In this document: piece after piece, positions 57,776 to 64,000 of the stretch
How the letters are laid out: every line of letters starts with the position of its first letter
How positions within the stretch are numbered: position 1 is the stretch's first letter
DNA from: Bradyrhizobium sp. 186
GTDB taxonomy: Bacteria; Pseudomonadota; Alphaproteobacteria; Rhizobiales; Xanthobacteraceae
Direction: 5' to 3'
DNA length: 64,000 nucleotides
Assembly: GCF_023101685.1 (NCBI RefSeq)
Contig: NZ_CP082164.1
Location: forward strand, 9,517,001 to 9,581,000
Program-made: the position numbers and the translations under genes
The notes under the pieces: model-generated
Databases searched by the model: none
The model's input: the letters and a program-made list of their open reading frames with translations, nothing else
What the model was told of the DNA's origin: nothing

Positions 57776-58015
57776 CAGATTGGCCGGCCGGCGGTCGTTC
57801 GCCAGCCGACCCGGAAGCTGCAGGAGCAGATGGAGCGATCGATCGAGCAACGATGCGAGACATTCCGTGGGACCCATTGGCCGCCAGCAGGTCGCCGGGT
57901 TGTTTGGAACCCGCATCGCGCAAACCATCTTGGCCAGCGATCTAATCCATCGCACTCAACAGGCCGGACATATGGATGCAAGCGATCCGATCTCACCAAA
58001 AAGCTCTTGTGCCAC
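57776..58015 (+). ncRNA. candidate IS110/IS1111 bridge (seek) RNA region
   Basis: About 240 bp without an ORF between the transposase stop and the right subterminal repeat. In the IS1111 subgroup the noncoding RNA that pairs with donor and target DNA is encoded here. Blocks such as GGCCGGCCGGCGGTCG and GAGCGATCGATCGAGCAACG could fold as stem-loops. No covariance check was possible, so this is a positional prediction. Confidence 0.45.
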
Positions 58016-58029
58016 GGGGGCCGTCCACA

Positions 58030-58069
58030 TATGGGTCCCGGATCTGCGCTTACGCTTGTCCGGGACGAC
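58030..58069. repeat. GTCGTCCCGG repeat copy B, right part
   Basis: TATGGGTCCCGGATCTGCGC then TTACGCTTGTCCGGGACGAC, the end of the repeat interrupted by the insertion sequence; identical to the right end of copy C at 59049-59088. The following stretch to 58144 shows no gene; it probably holds the next promoter. Confidence 0.88.
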
Positions 58070-58144
58070 ACCGGAGGGTGGGCGGCAGCGAGAGCAACGT
58101 CTCAATGCATTGAACCAAACCCCGCCTCCCCAGACTCACTCCAG

Positions 58145-58915
58145 ATGACGACCTTGATCGACGACCGTCGTGTACGCGCGCGTGATGCGGCGCCTGCACG
58201 ATATTTTTATCTCCACATGGCGCTGGCCTGCGCGGCCACCGCTTTTCTTGGCTTTGCACCGACCTATTGGGTCCCGCTCGCCAACCGGACGTTTTCCACG
58301 AGCCCGGTGATCCATTTTCACGGACTCTTGTTCTTCACCTGGACGCTCTATTTCGTGCTCCAGACCTGGCTCGCCGCCTCGGGCCGCGTGGTCAATCACC
58401 GTTCGCTCGGCATCGCCGGCGTATCGCTCGCGACCGCGATGACGATCTTCGGCTTCCTTGCTTCCGTGCATGTGATGCAGCATTCCGCTGCGCTCGGACA
58501 GCTAGAGCCCGGCATCGCCTTCTCGATCGTGCCGATGAGCGGGATCGCATTCTTTGCAGTGGTGTTCGTGCTCGCGATCATGAACACGCGCAAGCCGGAA
58601 TTTCACAAGCGCCTGATGCTGCTCGCCGCGGTCTCGATCCTCGACGCCGCGATCGCGCGCTGGTTCCTCACCTTCCTCGCGCCTCCCGGACCGCCCGGCC
58701 CGCCGCCGGTACCGGTCACGATCGCGCCGGCGGTGGTCGCCTCGCTGCTGCTCGTCGTCGCCATGGTACGCGACTGGCGCATCGAGGGCCGCGTGCATCC
58801 GGTCTACATCTACGGCACGCTCGCGATGCTGGCGGTGAAGGTCTTGAACTGGCCGATCAGCGAGACGACAGCGTGGCATTCGTTTGCCGGCGGGATTTTG
58901 GCGCTGGCGCAGTGA
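58145..58915 (+). CDS. hypothetical integral membrane protein
   Basis: 256 residues with about six hydrophobic helices. Conserved-looking features: ASGRVVNHRSLGIAGVSLAT (loop with His-Arg), RKPEFHKRLMLLAAVSILDA and a Pro-rich loop PPGPPGPPPVPV. His residues in helices suggest possible haem or metal binding, unproven. Start ATG 58145 is preferred over an open upstream extension. Confidence 0.7.
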   Translation: MTTLIDDRRVRARDAAPARYFYLHMALACAATAFLGFAPTYWVPLANRTFSTSPVIHFHGLLFFTWTLYFVLQTWLAASGRVVNHRSLGIAGVSLATAMTIFGFLASVHVMQHSAALGQLEPGIAFSIVPMSGIAFFAVVFVLAIMNTRKPEFHKRLMLLAAVSILDAAIARWFLTFLAPPGPPGPPPVPVTIAPAVVASLLLVVAMVRDWRIEGRVHPVYIYGTLAMLAVKVLNWPISETTAWHSFAGGILALAQ

Positions 58916-58933
58916 GCTGCGCAACACTCCGCT

Positions 58934-59088
58934 GTCGTCCCGGACAAGCGTAGCGAAGCGGAGCGCCGATCCGGGACCCATAGCCACAGGCGGATTTGGT
59001 TACGAAGACTCGGAGTTACCGTTCAGCAAAACAACTCCACCCTGTGGCTATGGGTCCCGGATCTGCGCTTACGCTTGTCCGGGACGAC
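58934..59088. repeat. GTCGTCCCGG palindromic repeat, copy C (155 bp, intact)
   Basis: Starts GTCGTCCCGGACAAGCGTAG and ends CTTGTCCGGGACGAC. Between lie GGGACCCATAGCCACAGG and CCTGTGGCTATGGGTCCC, an inner inverted repeat. Gives the uninterrupted reference for the site used by the insertion sequence. Confidence 0.85.
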
Positions 59089-59102
59089 GGCGGAGATTGG
59101 AG

Positions 59103-59909
59103 CTACGCCCCCGCCTTGCACGTGATCCCGCCGTCCACCACCAGCTCGATCCCCGTTACATATTTCGATTCGTCCGACGCCAGGAACAGCGCGGCGTTGG
59201 CGACGTCCCAGGCATCGCCCATGTGGCCCATCGGCACTTGCGCGTCGCGGGCGCGCCACATCGCATCGACGTCGCCCTTGGCGTAGCTGGCGGCAAGGCC
59301 GGCAGAATGCGCCACCATCGGCGTCTTCATCAGGCCGGGCAGGATCGCGTTGACGCGCACATGATGGCGCGCGAACTCGATCGCGGTGGTGCGCGTCATC
59401 TGGTTCATCGCGGCCTTCGAGGCGCCGTAGGTGACGTAGGAGATGCCCATGTGGCGGATCGAGGCGATCGAGGAGATGTTGATGATCGAGCCGCCGCCCT
59501 GCTTCACCATCACGGGAACGACATGCTTCATGGCGAAATAGGCGCTCTTGAGGTTGACGCTGAAGACGCGGTCCCAGCTCTCCTCGGTGACCTCGACCAC
59601 GCTGCCCATCTCGGCGATGCCGACATTGTTGTCGAGCACGTCGATACGGCCGCAAGCCTTCAGGCATGCCGCGACCATCGCCTCGATCTCGCTCGCGCGG
59701 GAGACGTCGGCGGTGAACGCGCTCGCCTTGCCGCCCTCATCCGCGATGATCTTCGCGGTCTCTTCCGCCGCCGCGCCGTTGCGATCGACGCAAAACACCT
59801 GCGCGCCCTCGCGCGCAAAGGTCACCGCGGTAGCCTTGCCGTTGCCCCAGCCCGGACCGATCGAGCCGGCCCCCACCACCATCGCAACCTTGCCCTTGAG
59901 CCGATCCAT
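59103..59909 (-). CDS. short-chain dehydrogenase/reductase
   Basis: 268 residues. Rossmann nucleotide-binding N-terminus LKGKVAMVVGAGSIGPGWGN with an unusual insertion in the Gly motif, NNVG, NISSIASIRHMGISYVTYGA (Ser, Tyr), ASK (Lys). The set is a classical SDR oxidoreductase; FADH is not used. The first acidic residue after strand 2 (FCVDRNGAA) suggests NAD+ preference. Substrate unknown. Confidence 0.85.
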   Translation of the reverse strand: MDRLKGKVAMVVGAGSIGPGWGNGKATAVTFAREGAQVFCVDRNGAAAEETAKIIADEGGKASAFTADVSRASEIEAMVAACLKACGRIDVLDNNVGIAEMGSVVEVTEESWDRVFSVNLKSAYFAMKHVVPVMVKQGGGSIINISSIASIRHMGISYVTYGASKAAMNQMTRTTAIEFARHHVRVNAILPGLMKTPMVAHSAGLAASYAKGDVDAMWRARDAQVPMGHMGDAWDVANAALFLASDESKYVTGIELVVDGGITCKAGA

Positions 59910-59935
59910 CGCGTTTCTCCCTTGTTGTTATCATT

Positions 59936-60005
59936 GTAGCCCGGATGGAGCGCTGCGTAATCCGGGGCGGCGATCCCGGATTGCGCTTCGCTCCATCCGG
60001 GCTAC
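59936..60005. repeat. palindromic repeat with perfect 17-bp arms
   Basis: GTAGCCCGGATGGAGCG (59936-59952) and CGCTCCATCCGGGCTAC (59989-60005) are exact inverted copies around a 36-base centre that itself contains TCCGGGGCG/CGATCCCGGA. It lies between the SDR promoter and the DUF1850 3' end. Confidence 0.85.
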
Positions 60006-60379
60006 GGATCATTGCAGACGCTCATCCTGGTGACGTTAGCACCGATCTGGTGACCGACAATCTCCGACAATGTCTGGCACTGCCCGTCATGACACACCCG
60101 CCACTCCCCGGCCGCGCCGGAGTTGCCGAGCACGACCTCCTGCATCGGCCGACGCTTCGGCTGCCACTGAAACCAGCCATCGACGAGCCGCGCTTCGGGC
60201 GGCGGCTCCATGCCGGCGCCCGTGCCCTTCACGCGCGCCTGCACCAACTCGAGACCGACAGGCGTGGCGCGCCAGTCCTCCTGCCAGTCGATCTTCTCGA
60301 TCGAATGCGTCCAGACCAGCGTGAAGGCGGAAAGCGCCAGCGCCTTCACGCCGCCCGCTGTTGCGAAGCAGAGGCTCAC
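60002..60379 (-). CDS. DUF1850 protein of the TAXI-TRAP system
   Basis: 125 residues, GTG start sharing four bases with the permease stop. FTLVWTHSIEKIDWQEDWRA and VKGTGAGMEPPPEARLVDGW are DUF1850 hallmarks, and GEWRVCHDGQCQTL has the typical late cysteine pair. It is a regular companion of TAXI-type TRAP transporters; its job is unknown. The N-terminal hydrophobic stretch looks like a signal or anchor. Confidence 0.85.
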   Translation of the reverse strand: MSLCFATAGGVKALALSAFTLVWTHSIEKIDWQEDWRATPVGLELVQARVKGTGAGMEPPPEARLVDGWFQWQPKRRPMQEVVLGNSGAAGEWRVCHDGQCQTLSEIVGHQIGANVTRMSVCNDP

Positions 60380-62490
60380 ACCGCCTCGACCGTCACCGGC
60401 GGACGCTGCCGCCACTGCCACAGCACCAGCGCGGCGGAGAGCAGGAAGCCTGCGGTATCGCTGAAGGGGAAGTCGCCGAGCAGGCAGAGCGCCGCGCCGA
60501 GCGCGACGACACGCTCGAGCAGCGTCAGCCGCGTGAACAGGAAGCCGATCGCGACCATGCCGAACAGCGCGATTGCCGCCAGTGCCTTCAAGCTCGCCAG
60601 CACCACCGCGCCGTAGAAGCCGAGCTTTGCCGCCATGGGATCGCCGGCCTGGAGCATCAATGCCGGCGAATAGACGAAGATGAAGGGAATGACGTAGCCG
60701 GCAAGCGCGATGCGCATCGCTTCCCAGCCGATCTTGTCCGGATTCTCCTTCGCGATCGGCGCCGCCGCCAGCGCTGCGAGCGCCACCGGCGGCGAGAGGT
60801 CGGCCATGATGCCGTAATAGAACGCGAACATGTGGCTCGCGATCAGGGGAACGCCGAGCTTTGCCAGCGCAGGCGCGGCAAGCGCGGCGGTGATGATGTA
60901 GGTCGGGATTGTCGGGATGCCGGTGCCGAGCAGGATCGACAGTAGCATGGTCATGATCAGCGCCAGGAACAGGCTCTTCTCGCCGAGCCCGATCACCCAA
61001 CCGCCGAAGATGGTGCCGACGCCGGTCTGCGACATCATGCCGATGATGACGCCGACGATGGCGCAGGCCATGCCGACGGTGATGGCGGATTTCGCGCTTT
61101 CGGCAAGAGCGTCGCGACAGGCGCGCAGGGCGGCAAATCCGCCGCGCACGAACGCCGTGATCACGATCAACCCGACGACAACGCCTGCAACCGGCACGAT
61201 CTGAAGACCGTCATCCGAGAGCGCGGCGACGACGAGCGCAAGCCCGATCCAGAAGATGTAGCGGATCAGCATCGAGGAGGCGCCGGCCGTGATGCTGGCG
61301 CCGAGAATCAGCGTTACCGTCAGCGCAAGGCCCATGCTGCCGGCATAGAGCGGCGTAAAGCCCTCGAACAGCATGTAGACCAGCGCCGCGAGCGGCAGCA
61401 CGAGATACCAGCGCGTCACCAGCGCCTTCCAAGCGCTCGGGATCTCCGAGCGCTTCATGCCGACGAGGCCGTGCTTGCCGGCTTCCAGATGCACCATCCA
61501 GAAAGCGGAGGCGAAATAGAGCATCGCGGGGATCGCGGCCGCTCTCACGATCTCCGAATACTGAACGCCGAGCGTCTCCGCCATGATGAAGGCGACCGCG
61601 CCCATCACCGGCGGCATGATCTGCCCGCCCATCGAGGCCGTGGCTTCGACACCGGCGGCAAACGCGCGGCGGTAGCCGAACCTGATCATCAGCGGAATCG
61701 TGAACTGCCCGACGGTGACGACGTTGGCGACGCCGGAGCCGGAGATCGTGCCCATCATGCCCGAGGCGAACACGGCGACCTTGGCCGGACCGCCGCGGGT
61801 GCGGCCGAACAGGCCGAGCGAAACATCCGTGAAGAGCTGGATCATGCCGGCGCGCTCCAGGAACGAGCCGAACAGGATGAACAGGAAGATGTAGGTCGCC
61901 GAGACATAGATCGGCACGCCGTAAAAGCCCTCGGTGCCGAACGACAGATGCGTGACGATCTGATCGAAATCATAGCCGCGATGGTTGAGCGGCGACGGCA
62001 GATATTGCCCGAGGAACCAGTAGACGAGACAGGCGCCGCACATCAGCGGCAGCGCCGCGCCCATCAGCCGCCGCGTGCCCTCGAAGATCAGCACCGCGAG
62101 CAGCGTGCCGACAACGAGATCGAGCCGCGTCGGGTCGCCGTCGCGCGCAATCAAATCGGCGTAGAAGATCCACTGATAGAGCCCGCAGAAAAATCCGGCG
62201 CCGCCGATCAGCCAGCCGAGCGCGCGGCCAAGATCGCTCTTGGCAGTGAAATTGCCGATCAGGCCGAAGGTGAGGAGAACGAGGAAGCCGACATGGACGC
62301 CGCGCACCACCTGGCTCGGCAGATAGTTGAAGGCGGCGACATAGAGCTGGAAGGTGGCGAAGGCGATTCCGATCCAGTAGGCGAGACTGCCCCACCAGCC
62401 CGGACCAAAACCTTCCCGAAAGCCGTGCTCGAAATTGTCGAATTCAACCTTGATGGGCGCTTCAGCGGTGCCCTCTGCCTTTTCCAGCAT
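60376..62490 (-). CDS. TRAP transporter fused permease (DctQM-type, TAXI family)
   Basis: 704 residues, roughly 16 membrane helices: small-subunit (DctQ-like) helices in the first 200 residues joined to the large DctM domain. Conserved segments GSFLERAGMIQLFTDVSLGL, AKVAVFASGMMGTISGSGVA, ASMGGQIMPPVMGAVAFIMA and GTGIPTIPTYIITAALAAPA. Uses ion gradients to import the ligand captured by the downstream-encoded (63 kb) binding protein. Fused permeases are usual in TAXI-TRAP systems. Confidence 0.92.
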   Translation of the reverse strand: MLEKAEGTAEAPIKVEFDNFEHGFREGFGPGWWGSLAYWIGIAFATFQLYVAAFNYLPSQVVRGVHVGFLVLLTFGLIGNFTAKSDLGRALGWLIGGAGFFCGLYQWIFYADLIARDGDPTRLDLVVGTLLAVLIFEGTRRLMGAALPLMCGACLVYWFLGQYLPSPLNHRGYDFDQIVTHLSFGTEGFYGVPIYVSATYIFLFILFGSFLERAGMIQLFTDVSLGLFGRTRGGPAKVAVFASGMMGTISGSGVANVVTVGQFTIPLMIRFGYRRAFAAGVEATASMGGQIMPPVMGAVAFIMAETLGVQYSEIVRAAAIPAMLYFASAFWMVHLEAGKHGLVGMKRSEIPSAWKALVTRWYLVLPLAALVYMLFEGFTPLYAGSMGLALTVTLILGASITAGASSMLIRYIFWIGLALVVAALSDDGLQIVPVAGVVVGLIVITAFVRGGFAALRACRDALAESAKSAITVGMACAIVGVIIGMMSQTGVGTIFGGWVIGLGEKSLFLALIMTMLLSILLGTGIPTIPTYIITAALAAPALAKLGVPLIASHMFAFYYGIMADLSPPVALAALAAAPIAKENPDKIGWEAMRIALAGYVIPFIFVYSPALMLQAGDPMAAKLGFYGAVVLASLKALAAIALFGMVAIGFLFTRLTLLERVVALGAALCLLGDFPFSDTAGFLLSAALVLWQWRQRPPVTVEAV

Positions 62491-62546
62491 TTCAACTCGT
62501 CCCCAATCGTCGAGCGCTTATAGCACTGGCACAGGGCATCCAAACC

Positions 62547-62631
62547 GTCATGCCCGGGCTTGTCCCGGGCATCCACGATCTTTCGCGCCTAGCCGTAGAA
62601 CGTGGATGGCCGGGACAAGCCCGGCCATGAC
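62547..62631. repeat. palindromic repeat GTCATGCCCGGG...CCGGCCATGAC
   Basis: GTCATGCCCGGGCTTGTCCC on the left pairs with GGGACAAGCCCGGCCATGAC on the right. A dispersed 85-bp repeat between the TAXI binding-protein and permease genes; it may form a hairpin in the shared transcript. Confidence 0.78.
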
Positions 62632-62652
62632 GTCCGACAGTAAGAGCCGACC

Positions 62653-63600
62653 TTACTTGATCAGCCCCTTTTCCTTGTAATAGCGGATCGCGCCGGGGTG
62701 CAGCGGAACCGGGCTGCCGGAGGCCGCCGTCTCGAGCTTGATCTCCTTGCCCGCCGCATGCGCGTTGGCAAGCTCCGGCAGCGACTCGTAGATCAGCTTG
62801 GTCATCTGATAGGCGAGATCGTCCGACACCGCAGAGCTGGTCACGAGGTAGTTGACCACGGCTGCGGTCGGAACGTCCTTGTCCTGCCCGGTATAGGTGT
62901 TGGCGGGAATGATCGCCGCGATGAAGGGTAGACCGATCTTGTCGACCGTCTCCTTCGGCACCGAGACGACCGTAATCGGGCTCGAGGTCGAGAGATCCTT
63001 CAGCGAAGCCACGCCGAGCCCGGCCGATTGCAGCGTCGCGCCGAGCTGGCGGTTCTTCATGAGGTCGACGGATTCGGCGAACGGCAGATACTCGACCTTG
63101 CCGAGGTCCTTGTAGCTCATGCCGGCGGCGCCGAGGATCGCGCGCGAATTCAGCTCCGTGCCCGACTTGGGCGCGCCGACCGACAGGCTCTTGCCCTTGA
63201 GGTCCGCGAGCGTCTTGATACCGGACTCGGCGGTCGCAACGATCTGGATGTAGTTCGGATAGATCGCGCCGATGGCGCGCAGCTTGTCGAGCTTTGCCTT
63301 GAAGCCCGCCTCCTCGTCGCCTTCCCAGGCCGCCTTCAGCGAGTCACCCAGCGTGAACGCCAGCTCGCCGCGGCCCTGCTGGAGCAGGATCAGGTTCTCG
63401 ACCGACGCCTTGGTGGCCTGCACCTGCGTCTTCACGTTCGGAATCTTGTCGCCGTAGATTTTCCCGATCGCGACCCCGAGCGGATAGTAGACACCGGAGG
63501 TGCCGCCGGTCAGCACGTTGATGAAGGATTGCGCATGCGCGCAAGGCGCCGACGCCGCCAGAGCAAGAGCCGCGGCTGCGCCGAAAATGGTCCGTTTCAT
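62653..63600 (-). CDS. TAXI-family TRAP solute-binding protein
   Basis: 315 residues with signal peptide (AAALALAASAPCAHAQ). TAXI hallmarks: INVLTGGTSGVYYPLGVAIG at the mature N-terminus, LKGKSLSVGAPKSGTELNSR and ATLQSAGLGVASLKDL. First gene of the transporter cluster (62 bp plus a repeat separate it from the permease). TAXI ligands include glutamate/glutamine or other carboxylates; not predictable here. Confidence 0.9.
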   Translation of the reverse strand: MKRTIFGAAAALALAASAPCAHAQSFINVLTGGTSGVYYPLGVAIGKIYGDKIPNVKTQVQATKASVENLILLQQGRGELAFTLGDSLKAAWEGDEEAGFKAKLDKLRAIGAIYPNYIQIVATAESGIKTLADLKGKSLSVGAPKSGTELNSRAILGAAGMSYKDLGKVEYLPFAESVDLMKNRQLGATLQSAGLGVASLKDLSTSSPITVVSVPKETVDKIGLPFIAAIIPANTYTGQDKDVPTAAVVNYLVTSSAVSDDLAYQMTKLIYESLPELANAHAAGKEIKLETAASGSPVPLHPGAIRYYKEKGLIK

Positions 63601-63809
63601 GATTTTTTCTACTCCCCAAACCGGCGGGGAAATTGGCCGGATGAGGCGATGGGGTCAACCCATCCAATAGTCAAAACAGGACTGCGGTAAATGGCTGACT
63701 CGGCTCGATTTTTGGGGAACCTGGCAGGTGCGGCGACTTGGCGCAGCCGGGCCGTGGAGCGCGCCTGACCCCATCAGGTTCGAGCGCGCGATCAGCTCAC
63801 TGGGAAGCC

Positions 63810-64000
63810 TTACTGGAAGGTCATGTCCAGGCACTTGGAGATGTCGGAGCCCAGGCCGGAGGAGATGATAATGCAGCCGCGGACCTTCTGCGCGCTGACG
63901 TCGGCCGCCCAGACCGAGTAGCCGCCGGGACCGAAGAACGAGTTGGTGTTCGGCGGCTCGGTTTCGGTGGCGTCGAAATCGTAGTGGCCGTCGGTCTCGA
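63810..64000 (-). CDS. hypothetical protein, C-terminal part (5' end outside window)
   Basis: 63 codons visible, ending ISSGLGSDISKCLDMTFQ. Preceded by YDFDATETEPPNTNSFFGPG and SVWAADVSAQKVRGC. Polar with two cysteines; looks like the end of an exported protein, but no family is recognised. The gap 63601-63809 toward the TAXI gene holds nothing identified. Confidence 0.6.
   Translation of the reverse strand, partial: ETDGHYDFDATETEPPNTNSFFGPGGYSVWAADVSAQKVRGCIIISSGLGSDISKCLDMTFQ

Larger units (their letters stand above)
56653..58029 (+). mobile_element. IS110-family, IS1111-like insertion sequence (about 1377 bp)
   Basis: Bounded by the split repeat copy. Subterminal inverted repeats TGGACGGCCCCC (56662-56673) and GGGGGCCGTCCA (58016-58027) match over 12 bp, as in the IS1111 subgroup of IS110 elements. 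One transposase gene on the plus strand, 76 bp from the left end and about 250 bp from the right end, the long 3' side being the usual place of the guide RNA in this subgroup. No target-site duplication can be proven; a single base of the target (C of GGCTATGGG) seems lost or shared at the junction. The transposase is frameshifted, so the copy is probably immobile unless helped in trans. Confidence 0.9.

Overview
The window is high-GC alphaproteobacterial chromosome, most likely Bradyrhizobium or a close relative (Nitrobacteraceae). This rests on the GC-rich third-position codon bias, the alphaproteobacterial TrcR/DUF1013 gene, an NdvA-like glucan exporter, many fatty-acid and acyl-CoA genes, small rhizobial secreted proteins, and dense short palindromic repeats between genes. 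It is mostly core chromosome: no phage, conjugation or CRISPR locus was seen. Mobile DNA is one IS110/IS1111-type insertion sequence plus the repeats.

Layout. 0-2 kb: a class A beta-lactamase (running off the left edge) divergent from an AmpR-like LysR regulator. 1.9-9.2 kb: a complete peptide ABC transporter operon (SBP-B-C-D-F, minus strand) preceded by an AbgB-like M20 amidohydrolase and a perfect 20-bp palindrome. 9.4-11.5 kb: an HtrA-like protein whose catalytic triad is gone, paired with an alpha/beta hydrolase. 11.5-12.2 kb: a decayed AbiEii-type nucleotidyltransferase with its small partner. 12.3-18.6 kb: DsbA-like protein, LrgAB, a hotdog thioesterase with a divergent TetR regulator and two operators, small periplasmic proteins, an AbrB-family membrane protein and DsbB. 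18.7 kb: tRNA-Leu(CAA). 19-26 kb: small hypotheticals, a membrane-bound DUF2235 hydrolase and a NarL-type two-component pair. 26-39 kb: secreted small proteins, GMC oxidoreductase, two nitronate monooxygenases around a frameshifted acyl-CoA synthetase and a thioesterase, aspartase, a YqaA-like membrane protein and a HisE-like pyrophosphatase. 39-48 kb: a Tyr/Gly/Pro-repeat protein, an orphan NMT1-type binding protein, an orphan HigA antitoxin beside a HigB remnant, NdvA-like exporter, DD-carboxypeptidase, FadD, a frameshifted DUF924 gene and a peroxiredoxin. 48-54.9 kb: ispH-thrB-rnhA operon, TrcR, propionyl-CoA synthetase, LprI-domain protein. 55-64 kb: Na+/H+ antiporter, the IS element, a membrane protein, an SDR, and a TAXI-TRAP transporter with DUF1850, then an incomplete gene at the right edge.

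Functional themes are peptide and organic-acid uptake, acyl-CoA metabolism (FadD, PrpE, acyl-CoA synthetase, two thioesterases), envelope and redox maintenance (DsbA-like, DsbB, LrgAB, DD-carboxypeptidase, glucan export) and small periplasmic proteins. Gene decay is conspicuous: AbiEii-like gene, HigB, acyl-CoA synthetase, DUF924 and the IS transposase are all truncated or out of frame. The single-base cases could be sequencing errors. The most unusual items are the triad-less HtrA-like protein, the IS1111-like element inserted inside a copy of a roughly 130-155 bp palindromic repeat that also occurs intact nearby, and the candidate guide (bridge/seek) RNA region of that element.
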